Source: Tigriopus japonicus (Eukaryota; Arthropoda; Copepoda; Harpacticoida; Harpacticidae). Taken from it: 64,000 bases of DNA. The notes beneath the pieces were generated by a model. That model saw nothing but the letters and a program-made list of their open reading frames with translations, was not told the DNA's origin and did no database searches. Of this stretch, positions 1-15,852 are shown one piece after another (positions within the stretch are counted from its first letter, which is position 1; each line of letters begins with the position of its first letter). Location of the stretch: the NCBI GenBank assembly GCA_010645155.1, contig CM021315.1, positions 4,357,811 through 4,421,810 on the forward strand, in the 5' to 3' direction. The position numbers and the translations under genes are program-made.

Positions 1-1
1 C

Positions 2-217
2 CGCCCCCTTGGGATAAGAACGCCATCTGAGCCTGAAAACAAGGTGGCGACGGCTCAAGGCGGGCCAAGCAAGCCCATTCGTGGGCAAATCAAACTTACT
101 GAATATATCGATGACCGATGTAGCCCAAACCCGCCGTCAACGCCGTTATCAGACTCAATTTCAAGCCGTCACTCGGGCTCTCAACACCGGATCTGGAACA
201 AAATCGAAGGTTATTAA
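2..217 (+). CDS. 3' end of an unidentified protein-coding gene (partial, off left edge)
   Basis: Reading from base 2, a frame stays open for 71 codons to a TAA at 215-217. It has no start codon here, so it is the terminal exon of a gene that begins outside the window. The encoded tail is hydrophilic, rich in Ser and Pro, and ends in NKIEGY. The stretch is far more GC-rich than the sequence after base 500, as the other exons in this window are. I recognise no domain. It converges with the minus-strand ORF at 283-495, leaving only 65 bp between the two stop codons. A chance open frame is possible but unlikely given the composition. Confidence 0.55.
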   Translation, partial: RPLGIRTPSEPENKVATAQGGPSKPIRGQIKLTEYIDDRCSPNPPSTPLSDSISSRHSGSQHRIWNKIEGY

Positions 218-282
218 CGATTCAACTTGCCTTTAAGTTCAAACTTCTATCTAACACAATCAATTCAAAGTCGCTCTGGGTT

Positions 283-495
283 TCACCTGAAATATTTAAC
301 GGTCCAAAAGGTCACGCCCAAAACGCCAAAGCCCAAGAGGGTGTAACGGAAGAGCACCCCCGGACGTTGGGTCCATGGAAACTCATTGGCACGCCCTCGA
401 GATCGCCAGAAGCGGAGCCAAGGCGCGTTCCCGGTATCTGGGCGTGACTGAGTCCGCCATTGCTCGCTCCAACGAGCCAATCGACTGAACATCAC
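283..495 (-). CDS. Small single-pass membrane protein, 70 aa, or first exon of one
   Basis: The ORF starts with two ATG codons at 495. It encodes a basic, Trp/Arg-rich N-terminal half and a hydrophobic segment at about residues 46-68 (VLFRYTLLGFGVLGVTFWTV). Size, basic N-terminus and a C-terminal membrane span resemble small nuclear-encoded subunits of the mitochondrial inner membrane, but I cannot assign a family. Codon choice is GC-rich like the neighbouring 2-217 exon. The ORF end reads TTCAG|GTGAAA, which also looks like a splice donor, so the true protein may continue in an exon beyond the left edge instead of stopping at the TGA. Confidence 0.45.
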   Translation of the reverse strand: MMFSRLARWSEQWRTQSRPDTGNAPWLRFWRSRGRANEFPWTQRPGVLFRYTLLGFGVLGVTFWTVKYFR

Positions 496-3400
496 GACCC
501 GTTTCTATCGCCCATGGGATCTGTCAGACAAATCCATCTAATGAAAGCAAATAGATCGATCATGCACTGAAATCAAGGACTACAAAATCAGATTGAGTGA
601 TTTACAAGGAAGGGGCATTCCCATGAACGTACAAATGGAAATATAATGGGGCGGATTAACGTGAAGAGAACAATTTGGTGGCGAGACTACAACATATGTA
701 AATCTAATGGATTCGTCAAGTGTTTCTCACCTCGATTTTCTTGATGTTTATAAGTGAGCTCATTCAATGACGACATGTGACTTGATGTCGAAAATGTGAC
801 AGGATTTGGCATGAATGGAAATACATAGAATACTCGCAAAAGCGGATCAACTGAATTTACAACGCTCGCAAGAATTTCGGCTCGTCAAGAAAACTTGATT
901 TAAACTCTAAACATGGCTTTACTTCTTTTTAATAATAAGATCACGATCATTTGTGACAGGATAGTGCTTCTTAGATGAGGTGTAAAACAAATTTGGGAAA
1001 TTCCGGTCACGCTTTCCTTCTTGTATACTCAATTTTTTCTTACGTAGCTGAACGTGAGACAAATTCAGCCTGAGCCCACTGTCCATTATTCCACTCTATT
1101 TACGTTCGTGTCGTCCGCTACATTTATCATATGGAGTAGCGACTTTACTCTTACATTTGTTGATAACCTTTTGCATTACATTGAAACTTTTATTGTTTTT
1201 CTCCACGTTGACCACCAACGTCTTTGGAGTTACGGATATTGGGTTATATTATTTAAGATTACCCAAATTTATTCAAGAGTAGGACTGTTCATACTATGCG
1301 TAAGTGTAGTGCTTTTCCTCGCTCTGCCATCTTTTCCTCCGACTGTCCCTTCATTTTGTTTGCCTTCTGCCACATTAAATCATGGCTTTTTCGGCAGGGC
1401 AATACACTTTACATTTGAGATTGAATGAAATTGGTCGCAGTTTGATTTTGAAAAAAATAGCATGGTTGATCAAGGCATGAATATTAGGTTTGTCGAGAAC
1501 TTTTGCCAGTCCAGCGACGTAGACTGTCATTTTTAGGCATTGAATAACATCAGTTGTTTTTAAAAATTCTGCACGAAAATATTCGGTCTTGAGGATGGCC
1601 GCCTAGACCATCAGGCTTGCCAGTTTCTTGACGGCAATAACAACTTGATAGATTCTTGCCAACAATATGAAAGGGTAGCTCTGCTCACAGATCCAAAAAT
1701 AAATCAAATCGAGCAAGTATTAGCTCATTAGATTGTTATGTTTGTAGTCATCATCGTAACATTTAGTGGCAAAGGAAAACAAACACCAACTACGAATTGT
1801 TTGAACCGCTACTCCTCAAAGAAAACTTGTTTTTAATTTGTGACTCTAGTGACGTACATAAAACAAATTTATTAGATTGCCCTCTTGATAAGGGAACCAA
1901 CAAACAATTCAGGCCAAATCTTAGCACTTTGACCAAATGAAAAGTATTGATGTGTAACAGAATGAACCAAGAAAACCGGGTGCAATAAAAAATGGTCATT
2001 AATTCGCGGATGAGAAAGCCCAACCTGATCCTTGAAGTAAGGTACATTTCGCGGACTTGTAAATTTCCATGGACAAACAGAAGACAGATGGGCAAACAAG
2101 AAAGCATCAGGTTGAAGAAGTTGGAGCTAGTTAGGTGGATGTCAAATACAAAAAAGGTTCGAATGTGCGCTGTCACATGCAATAAAAAATTTGCAAACAA
2201 GTTAGCAAGAATGATTTTTAAAAAAGTTTCCCTTGTACCTTTGCATAGAATCAAATGACTAAATCATCGCAAGCAATGTATTTCAGCTTCTCATCAAATT
2301 ACGTCCACTTGTTTCATATCATAAGCAAGATAGCGCTATCCTTTCTGCCAATAATAAGAAAAGTAATCAATTGATGATTTCTTGCAAGTTATTTTTTTTC
2401 CAAAAAAAATGAGACTGCAACATATTTTGGGCACTTCATTGTTACTTAAAACAACTCAAGATTTCTAATTACCCCCTCAGGTCTCCATGCACTTCACCTC
2501 GAGCCTAATGCACAAAAAGAACCACTATTTTATCAACTTGAAGATGGAAACGATCAAATTGAGACTTATTTACCCCGCCAGCCATCCACTTTCAAGTTTT
2601 ATTGACTTCAACATTTTTGAAGCCACAGTCTGACCTTCATCTCTATCTCTCACGTAGTCCCCCGTTCCGTCCATTAACCCTGGTCGAGCCGAGTCAACCC
2701 GAAGTCATGGCCAGACCGCCGTGTACAATTGAGTTCGCCCTCGATTCACACAATAGTATATCTCTTCTCCGTTAGGTGGCGTTTCATCTCACAGGTCGAT
2801 CAAGAGCGGATAACGACATGAAACTTACACACCTAACATTCCTTTTTAAACTTTGAAATTTTCAAAATCTCACTATCAATCCCCGAACCAACAAATCAAC
2901 TTCAAATGCAATAAAAAAAACGGTATCTCTCTGGCCTTCTTCAGCTGATCAGCATTATCCCAGACTCATGACGTCAACAGCTATTCTACTCTATTGTCCA
3001 ACTCAAGTACAACCACGACGACGACGACGACGACGAGGAGGACGAGCCCAACGGACCGACGGTCGGTCCGTCGGTCGGTCGGTCGGACTGAGTCAGACAC
3101 ACACACACGCATACACTCACTCACGCTGACTGTTCTTCAGTTTGACCTAAACAGAGTTCCGTTCGAGCCTCCTCCTTCTTCCTCCTCCTTGGCTCCCCCC
3201 ATTGGCCTACTCAATCTTGGGCCTGTCCCGCTCACTCATGGCCCGCTAGGCCCCACCTCAGATCCGGTATCCCATCCATCCATCCAGCATCCCAGCATCC
3301 CATCCAGCATCCCGTGAAGAATCCGGACCCGCCGAGAATCGCCATCGATCGAGTCGCTCACCCACTTTGGGATCATCCATCCATCCATTCATAAAAGCCG

Positions 3401-3506
3401 ATTGATTCCTGGATTGAGAATCCGGATCCGTGAACCGCGGGGTAAAGTCTCTCTCCGTCTCTGTATGAATACGGATGGAACTCCTGACGGTATTTTGACT
3501 TTTTAG
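496..3506. other. Intergenic region upstream of Akt, no gene recognised
   Basis: About 3 kb of mostly AT-rich sequence. Open frames near 1054-1428 (+) and 1790-2258 (both strands) lack convincing composition, and some lack an ATG. From about 2950 the sequence becomes simple-repeat-rich and GC-richer, which suits a promoter or 5' untranslated exon of the Akt gene. A polypyrimidine stretch ending in TTTTAG at 3506 looks like a 3' splice site, so at least one untranslated upstream exon is likely. Confidence 0.4.
3012..3315. repeat. Simple repeats in the Akt upstream region: (ACG)n, (GGTC)n, CCATCCAGC-type
   Basis: ACG trinucleotides run from 3015 to 3035, followed by GGTC-type tetranucleotides at 3061-3086 and short CA repeats after that. 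At 3266-3312 there are variants of CCATCC and CAGCATCC. They create a spurious poly-Thr ORF on the plus strand. They sit in the probable promoter/5' UTR zone of Akt. Confidence 0.8.
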
Positions 3507-3538
3507 GTTGACCCTCTGAGGGGATTGAGAGTCCATCC

Positions 3539-7781
<4,243 letters not shown>

Positions 7782-9461
7782 TTCTTTAGTCGTGACCTCA
7801 GCTGCAGTGACAGAAAAAAATGAAGCCTTGCTTTGCTGGTGTGTTTATGTGTGTCTTGAGTGGTCCTCGTGGATTAGCACAAGAGCACACCGTCTGGACA
7901 AAAATGATTCAGCATTGGAAAATTGATAGTGTTCAAGTGACTCAAGATAGTGATGGATATGTGCAATTGACAACGGAGGTGGTGACATGATTTGTTTGCC
8001 TTATTTCGCAATCACCTGATTACCAGGGTCTCTTGGGACAATCCACAACTATTTCCAAACCTTATGACATGAATCAAGTGAATCTCGGTTGAAGATTAAC
8101 ATCCTCTTACTCTCAACAACATGGATGAGACGCAACGTACCATTCTCGATCTTCACCATTCCGTCTCTAAAGACGAGTCTGAGAAGATATTCCAAAGTTC
8201 AATCAAGTCTCTTAGTCTTCATCAAACGATTCATGCAACCGAATGAGCCGAGATAGATAGAGATTTAGCACTGACCTTCAAAGAAATGACCTAACGGGGT
8301 CGATCCATTCAGCATTTCCCTTTCTTCTGGTTTCAATGGCTGAAACAAGACTCAGAAAAAAAACACAAATGTCATTTCATAGTGAATCTCCATGATTTAA
8401 ACCATGCGAAACAAACACATCCAACCAACCAGCACTTCAAATTCAAATGATATTCCCGATTACTGTTGATACCACTCACATTGGTCCTTCTCCACGTCCT
8501 GCTTCTTCTACTCCTTCATCTTCCTTTACGTCTTTTCTTCTCACCTGAGACCTATTTCTTCAACTACGGATAAATTTATAATCACTTGAATGCTATCATG
8601 TTTATCATTGTAATTGATACCGGCATCATTACTACCTTACAACCAATACTATTAGTACTATCACCACCAACAACAACACTACCAGCATCATCATCATTAC
8701 TATTATGATTATTATCATCATTATTATTATTACTGTCATAATTAATATTACTATAAAATAGCTGAATCAGAATGGTTTGTCTGTCGTTTAAACGTGAGAT
8801 GTTTTGAACCTCGCGACTTGGTTCAAATGTGTCAAATCGTTAAGTTGTTGGCAAAAGTCAATTAAATGCGCCGTAAACAAATGGTGAATAAACACTCCCA
8901 CGGAATGCGAATGTTCCACCTCTTCGTTGATATGCACACATTTAAAAACAACCAACAAAGTTGTTTTTATGAAATTCGGTTTACAAGATGACAAATCAGA
9001 CGGTAATCTTACGGACTTTCACATTCCACTCCACAGAGGTAGATACAGGGGAGATTCATGCCGGTCATGAATTTTCCGATAACGGCAGCAAAGACAGATC
9101 ATCTCTGGGTATCGTACATCCGCATATCCGATTAGCCTTTCCTTTATTCTTTCTATGGTTAGAATGCAGCTTTGCAACTATGAACTGAAGACTCACGTTG
9201 GAATGTTACCTCACCCTCGGGAATGACCGCGGGTTCACCCATTTAACTTCCTTGAGATGTGACCATTGAATGTAGGTTAATACCATAAGGGTTAAGCCAT
9301 CCCTGGTTCGTGTCAACAAACCGTGGAGTGTTGTGGATGCTCAACCCTTGAGCTACGACCGCACGCCTTTTTTGTTTTTGATAACAATTTAGCTATTTAC
9401 AGCAATTACTAGTGACGTCATCATTTTTGGCGGGAAAAAAAGTTCGGAAGACCTGTGTATC
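7782..9461. other. Akt 3' flank and intergenic sequence
   Basis: No protein-coding signal stands out, and no clear AATAAA follows the Akt stop within a few hundred bases. The interval ends in ordinary AT-rich sequence before the transposon cluster at 9462. Short open frames at 8788-8994 (-) and 8988-9188 (+) have no recognisable features. Confidence 0.5.
8637..8756. repeat. ATT/ATC/ACC trinucleotide-rich microsatellite
   Basis: Imperfect runs of CATCAT, ATTATT and CAACAA occupy about 120 bp in the Akt 3' flank. They look like a degenerate trinucleotide microsatellite with no coding capacity. Confidence 0.75.
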
Positions 9462-9505
9462 CAGGGTGGGCATTTTTCGACATCGAGAGCATTTTGGACA
9501 CCCTA

Positions 9506-9665
9506 GTGTCCAAAAGTGTCCAAAAGTGTCCAAAAGTGTCCAAAAGTGTCCAAAAGTGTCCAAAAGTGTCCAAAAGTGTCCAAAAATACCCAGAAGGTGT
9601 CCAAAAATACCCAGAGGGTGTCCAAAAATCCCCAAAAGATGTCCATAAGTGTCCAAAAGTCCAAC
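9506..9665. repeat. Tandem array of GTGTCCAAAA (10-bp unit)
   Basis: Eight exact head-to-tail copies of GTGTCCAAAA run from 9506 to 9585. They are followed by longer variants of about 21 bp (GTGTCCAAAAATACCCAGA) and degenerate copies to about 9665. A diverged inverted counterpart (TTTTTGGACAC, TTTTGGACACC) lies at 11797-11890. Because the unit is 10 bp, several frames stay open on both strands; the resulting peptide ORFs are artefacts. Confidence 0.95.
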
Positions 9666-9986
9666 AAACGTAAAAGAAAGTTGTACAAATCAGACGGAAA
9701 ACCAGTTACACTTCATAAGTAATTGAATTCTAAAGAATGCATGGTTGTGTACTTAAACAAACATAGTTCTATTAATGGGAACATTACTTGGAGAAATAAA
9801 CTTTGCCATGATAACTTGTTAATAAATTGTTAAAAAAATAAATGTTTTGTTTATACAATATGGTAAAATGAGTGTAACTGTTCAAAATGTTTCAAGATTT
9901 ACATTTTATTTCCACATCCGTAAACAAGAGTCTTGTCTTTTTTAATTGTAAAACAACACTGCTTTAATTCTTTGGCAAAAGCATTA

Positions 9987-11275
9987 CAGAGTGGGGACCC
10001 AAAAATGAGCTTGTCAGGTTTTTTTAATTTGGCACCAAAACCAGGCGCCAAAACCGGCTTTTTGTTTTGTAAACATTGTCCGCTGATTAAAGAGCTTTCA
10101 ATTGCTGCCTTTTAAGACCCTCTACGACGAAAAATGAGTGACCAAGAGGGGAAACGCGAGAAGATACACGTTCTCCTTGGTGCCCAATGCAGCCAGATTT
10201 TCATTGCCAAGCAGATCGGCGTGAATGTCAGCACCGTGAGGCGCATCCAGCATCCCCGAACGTCCGGCAAAGGTCCCGAGAGAGCTGAAGGAAGTGGCAG
10301 ACACAACCGGAAGAGGACCCACAACTTCATTGAGGACCTCAAGATCAAGATTGACAGCAACCCCACCACCAGCATGCGACGCCATGCCAAAGAGTTCCAG
10401 GTCGACCCCAAGACCATAAGGAAGGCCGTGCACCAAGATCTGGGTCTCTGCTCCTTCGTCAGGCAGCCCAGGCACCTCCTCACCAATGCCCTGAAGCAGA
10501 AGAGACTCGATCGATGCAAAAAAATCTTGTCGCATCTAAGGCATCATGGCTCCACTGTGAAGATTTTCAGCAACAAGAAGATCTTCACCGTGGACCAAGT
10601 TTACAACCGCCGCAATGACCGCTGGCTCGCGGAGAGCAAGAGCGATGTCAAGGGAGTCTTCCGGACCAAGCACCCGACCCAAGTCATGGTTCTGGGCATT
10701 CTCGGATCTGATGGACAGCGGATGCCTCTGTACTTCTTTGGACCCAATGAGAAGATCAACACTGAGTGCTACTACAAGGTCCTGCGCTACACCGTCCTGC
10801 CGTGGCTGAAGGTCACATACGCACAGGGCAACTATGTCTTCCAGCAAGATGGTGCACCAGCCCACATGTCAGCTAAAGTCCAAAAGTTCTGCGCAGACAA
10901 CATGGCGGAGTACTGGGCTAAGACCATGTGGCCTCCAGGGTCACCGGATTTGAATCCCTTGGATTTTTTTGGTGGGGCACCATTGAAAGGAAGACCAATG
11001 CCACCCCTCACCCAAATCTTGAGTCCCTGAAGCGCTCCATCGCCCAGGTGTGGGCCGACGAATCCGCAAATGGAATCCGCAAGGCCTGCGCAAGCTTCCG
11101 CCCCAGGATCGAGGCCGTTATCCAGGCCCAGGGCGGTCATATTGAGTGACAGGCATCCTGACCCATCACTCTTGATGTTCGAAAAATTTTGCAGCGATAT
11201 CTTATTCCAATAATAAATCATCCTGATTTACATTCTAAAAAATCTGCAGCAGCTCATTTTTGGGTCCCCACTCTG
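9987..11275 (+). mobile_element. Tc1/mariner-superfamily transposon (DD37D), 1289 bp
   Basis: A perfect inverted repeat of about 25 bp begins CAGAGTGGGGACCC at 9987 and ends at 11275. It is flanked on both sides by TA (9985-9986 and 11276-11277), the target duplication of this superfamily. The transposase frame lies between. The perfect terminal repeats imply a fairly recent insertion, while the frame disruption shows that this copy is not autonomous. It inserted into the repeat-array element at 9462-11910. Confidence 0.95.
10134..11149 (+). pseudogene. Mariner DD37D transposase, frameshifted
   Basis: The ATG at 10134 opens a frame with an N-terminal helix-turn-helix region (about residues 15-38), a second helical DNA-binding region and the catalytic triad. 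The triad is Asp154 (FTVDQ), Asp239 (QQDGAPAH) and Asp277 (PDLNPLD), with 37 residues between the second and third. The frame is lost at a run of seven T at 10964-10970. The remaining C-terminal part, from WWGTIER to GGHIE, continues in another frame to a stop at 11147-11149. One missing T would explain this. The DD37D spacing corresponds to the maT-type group. Otherwise the protein is full length at about 340 residues. Confidence 0.93.
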
Positions 11276-11910
11276 TATAATACCCACATTGCAATCTGAT
11301 ATCAGTGTGAGTGTGCTTTATTATAGTTAACATTTTTTGGACAGTCAGGTCAAAAGACTTCTTGCCTCTTGGATGGGAAACACTTGCAACAATGATAAAC
11401 TTAGGAATATAAATCAAAATACTAAGTAACCTTCTCTTGTCACAAATCAAGACACAATTAGCTTTAAAATGTACTCGCATACTATGTTTAACATGAAGTT
11501 TGGTGTGAGCGTGTTATTAGTAGTCCCAATCTCACATTCGTTTGTTCGTTCATTCCTTCAGTCGATCATTCTTTCCCACATTTTGGACGATGCTCGGTGG
11601 TCAAATGAAAAGAGTGGAAAGTTCAAATGTCCAGTTTGGCCTTCAAGTTATTGGCTCATTTAATGTATTAAGTGTAAGTTTCTTATGTTGAATTGACTAA
11701 TTCTTGCTTAGATTTCGTCAAGTGACGTTTATTTTGGAGAGAAAGTTTGTAGAATGTTATTCTAAAAATGTTTTTAACCATTTTTTCGAATTACTATTTT
11801 TGGACACTTTTGGACACTCCTATTTTTGGACAGCCTTATTTTTGGACACTTTTGGACACCTTTTGGACAGGGGTGGACAAAATGTCCAAAAATCAAATGC
11901 CCACCCTGTC

Positions 11911-13210
11911 AGTGTATCTGATGAGCGTGCGAAGTAACTAAAACGAAGGTTTAGGCCTGGTGATTGCAACAATGCCTGTCTTATCTGCACAAATTGAAGT
12001 TGAAATAGCAATTCATGACATTGTATTTGCAAAAAAGTATGTTTTGTCGCTTTTCTCTAAAATTTTGTTACATAAGTTAAGAGGGTTCTTCCGAACTTTG
12101 AAATTAGGAATGCCCCACTTTAAATAACAAGATAGCCAGAGGAGATCGGTTCCTGGGGCAACTAAACCTAAAAAACAAATAATTTGTTTAATTGAAGGCT
12201 TCCAATTTCTCCATTTGTTTTCAAATTACTTTGCAATACTTCTCAACATACATTAACCATGCCATTGCCCATAATTGCAACATTTTTCGAAAATCTGACC
12301 CTTGAAACCTGAGATTTTTTTTGGCAAGCCTACACTGCTAACGGCAGCAAGTCCGTAAAATGAAACGGTAATCACTCCCAATCAAGGAACAAAACCGAAA
12401 ATAAGTAACTTCGCAAGATATGCGAAGAACAAGACAGATTCTGATGAAAGAGATCGCTTTTTGTGAAGTCTATCAAATCCAAAAAAATCAGAGTTGAAAG
12501 TAGGCTTTGATTTGGTCTAAAAATGTTGAAGAAACATGTTTATGGCATGATAATGCAGTAATTGGGTAAATATTGAAATAATCTTGGGTTCTGTGGGGGG
12601 TGTTTGCCCAAGACTTTATTGGGTTGTGGTTTGTTTGTGAACTCCTCATTCAACAAGTGCTTTTAGGAAATTTGAATGATTTCAATATGGGGACGAGACA
12701 AGCTACTCATGTTATGGGTAACATTTGTTGGTAATGTTTTTCACAAAAAAAACTCTTACAACTTGAGCCTTATACAGCTTAGGCACGAACCAACTAAGCA
12801 ATAAAATTATATAAAGCTATGTTAAACATGAGCCAATTTCAATATGTAATAAGGTAAGGTTCTTTCCGACAAAACGTTAGGTAATGTTTGGGGTCCTTAG
12901 ACTGATTCTAAAAGAATTCTAACAAAAAGGCCTGGTTCCACCCACCGTTTGACACCTATTTAAATCTTAAAAACATGTTTCGTTCCAACTACGGAAATTA
13001 TACTTAATTTCTGAAACAGAATGAGTATTTTTTGTCTTTCTGGAGACGGATAACCCATCTAACAAGTTTTGCGTGAAGGGAAGATACTTGCAAGAAATTG
13101 ACAATGTTTTAACAATTTTTCCGATTTAAACTTAGAGAAAAATACTTCTGATATTTGTTAGAAGTAGACTTAATTGTGCCCGACTTGTCTGTTGCTTGAA
13201 CGCGGTAGAG
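11911..13210. other. AT-rich intergenic sequence, nothing recognised
   Basis: I see no coding exon, RNA gene or element boundary here. Short poly-A and poly-T runs are common. Confidence 0.5.
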
Positions 13211-13465
13211 CAGGGGTCGGCAAAAGCTTTTGGATAGAGGCCCACCCAATTTGATTTCGAATAGTCAAGGGCCGACCAAACTGATGATAGTAGGTTCATG
13301 GGTCAACAACTTAACGATCAGAGAGCTCTGGATCCCCGAGAACAGTTCAATGAAGGTGCTCTCGGGCACTCTGACTACTTCAGACTTTCCCCATGGTTCT
13401 TTGGCCCATTAAAAACTACCCTTGGGCCAACATGGGGGTCGCAGCCCACTGGTTAATGACCCCTG
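13211..13465 (+). mobile_element. hAT-like MITE, 255 bp, copy 1 of a two-copy family
   Basis: The ends are CAGGGGTC (13211) and GACCCCTG (13465), flanked by near-identical 8-bp duplications: CGGTAGAG at 13203-13210 and CGTTAGAC at 13466-13473. The interior is rich in GGCCCAC motifs and matches the copy at 48379-48626 in opposite orientation. The match includes GACTTTCCCCAT and GTAGGTTCA segments. CAGGG ends and 8-bp duplications are the hAT signature. It encodes no protein. Confidence 0.85.
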
Positions 13466-15852
13466 CGTTAGACGTTGCGTAATATTTTTTTGGGCATCAT
13501 TGAAAACTTATAATGAAAATGTTTTAGGGAAAATTGAGCACTACTGCATGGTCTCGTGGCCGCCACTAAAGCCAAATTGGGAATAAAATCATTCAAAATT
13601 GGAAGAATCTTTTTAATTCCCACTTTAGTGACACCGACTCAGCAACTTTCCAGGAGAATGGGTGGTACAGACATCCCTCAGCATGTCACACATTCGTCGA
13701 TTTTTTAGCCATAAAACTTAATCTTTGTAATTTGTACTGTGGCGAGCGCCCCTGGGATAGCTATTTAATCTGTATATTCGTATATCACAGATCGATAAAG
13801 ATCTGTGGAATAAAGAATATAAAGATTTAATTTTAAGGCTAAGAAAAAATGAAAATAAAAAAATGAAAGATTTTTCTCAAAACCCTTACAATGGCAGCCA
13901 TTTTGGCTTAAGGTTTATTTACACGTTCGTAAGAAATATAAAGTTTATGTAGACTATGAAGTAGTAATAAAAAAGTGCAAGTTCCCGTGTCTTAAAACCA
14001 TTAGGGTCAAGTATGTGGGATCAAGGTGTTTCTTAGAGCGAAAGAAGTCATTTTTAAATTCCAAAAACGTTTGAGACCAGTTTTGAGGTGTTAATGCAAA
14101 ACCGCATTTATATTAAAACTTTATTAATTGGGCCACGGGTAATATAAACCGATATAAGGTCACTTGAAACATGCCTTATGACAATTTCTTGAACATTTTT
14201 TTCCAATAATTCTCAAGTAGCCTTATGCAGGGACCACTGTACGTCCGGACGAATTTCAAAAAACACACTAAATCCGATCATTGTACTAAAATGTGAGGTT
14301 TTTGCAACAAATATATTGTTCCGTTTAATTTTTTTTGTACTAATCGGACCCAGTGTGTATTTTGAAAGTAATCCTGGCTTGAGCCATCCTTGCCTTATGG
14401 ATGTGGCTAACGAAATCTATTTAGTCGTTTTTCTAAATTGATGCAACGACCCACCTGTTTGGTCCTTCGAGAATGCCGAACAAAAAGGCCGTTGACAAAA
14501 GATTCTCGAAATTGATTTCCAAATTATTTTAGTAGAACACTGCTCTCAGTACATTCAACTAAAACTTTCGTCAAAGTAAATTTTCAAATATTTGTTTTTA
14601 AGTATGTTTTAAGTAGCATTATAGAGTTTTTTGCCCGTGATCTATTAAAGCGAATTCAAGTGTTCGGCATTGCAAATACATCAAAAAAAAAATCTCAAAT
14701 GGTTTTGTAATTTGAAAATGACTTCTCCAGCACAAAGAAAAACGTGAGATTGGAGTGCAAAACCACTCCATTTTGAAACGAGAGCTAAAGATAAAAGGAG
14801 GATTTTCACGAGAATTTTTTGACTAACTACTAGACGAACTTCCATTTCATATGAAATACATATTTCCCTTACCTGCGTCATCTCAATGACGAAGGACATG
14901 CGGACGCAACAACAACCTAAATGTTTTCCTCAAAATCTAATTTAGAACTATTATTAAATATGGTGATTATTTGGTACAACAACATAGGATCTGTAAATGT
15001 GTTTGTTTTTGTGAATGATGGTAGGTAGCATGAATGCTGCCAGTGAAATATAAGAAAACTTCCACTTCCTTGGTATACGTACTTTTGAGAAAAAGAACCT
15101 TAAGGGGGTTAGGGAGTTCTTTTTGTGTTTTTGAATCGTTACAATTACAATTTTTTTGAAATGTAATAGCATCACCGCTACTTTTTCGGAAAAAGGAACA
15201 AATTGGTTACTTAAAAATTCGTTACAACTGCATTATATAGTGTCCCAGTTTCATATGGTTGGCTCAAAATCTGGCTAGGAACAACATGAATTGTACAGTA
15301 TTGTGGACTGAGGTGCACTCCTTAAAGATTCAATTGTTCAACATGCTGCAATTTGATTATTAAATGAACATTTTTTGTCATTACTGCATCAAGCACAATT
15401 GGCCTTTTGGATGAATTCCGCAAACTAAACCCTTCAAAACTACTTTTTTCTGTCCAAAATTGGATCAAAAATTTCAATTATGCAGAAAAGTGCAACATCA
15501 AAAGAGTTTCCCTACAAACAGGAAACATTTTCCAAGAGCAAAACGCCTTTCATGTACGAAAATAATATCTGAAAGCATTTATTCAATAACATGCGTATAT
15601 TTTGCGTTATTCTCAGGTGAGCACGTCCATCGTGAAGCGAGCTATTGATGGTTGAATAGGCACCCAGGTGAATCGACAAATGCTTGCCCAATTTTACCTA
15701 AGAGCAGACTGTATCCATCCAGTAGGGATTAGACGAGTTCAATCCTCTCGAGCTTTTCGAATTGCTTGCATAAATAAAAACTAAAAATGAGTGTAGTATC
15801 TCAAAGGATCTTTTGTGAGCCACTCATTGCCTCGAGAGTTTTCTTCCATAAG
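13466..15852. other. AT-rich intergenic sequence, nothing recognised
   Basis: There is no convincing exon or RNA gene. The minus-strand frames at 14681-14899 and 14954-15175 are Phe/Ile/Lys-rich in the way random AT-rich DNA is. Confidence 0.5.

Larger units (their letters stand above)
9462..11910. mobile_element. Non-autonomous DNA transposon with inverted 10-bp subterminal arrays, interrupted by a mariner
   Basis: The left end reads CAGGGTGGGCATTT at 9462 and the same sequence appears inverted at 11895-11908. GTGTATC flanks both ends (9455-9461 and 11912-11918), a probable target duplication offset by 3 nt. Inside each end lie copies of a decamer, GTGTCCAAAA on the left and its complement on the right. 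A 1289-bp mariner sits in the middle (9987-11275), so the host element was about 1.15 kb. CAGGG ends and a 7-8-bp duplication suggest the hAT superfamily. No transposase of its own is present. Confidence 0.7.

Noticed and set aside
1054..1428. 124-codon Phe-rich plus-strand ORF
   Set aside because: It starts at a GTG in AT-rich sequence and the composition is that of random T-rich DNA, with no splice or domain support.
2994..3317. Poly-Thr ORF upstream of Akt
   Set aside because: A translation of ACG and GGTC simple repeats; the start is not an ATG in a credible context.
9393..9722. Several overlapping ORFs encoding Ser-Val-Gln-Lys-Cys-Pro-Lys-type repeats
   Set aside because: They are translations of the GTGTCCAAAA array in different frames on both strands. 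A 10-bp unit without stops keeps all frames open.
10112..10865. Minus-strand ORFs opposite the mariner transposase
   Set aside because: Shadow frames of the transposase coding strand.
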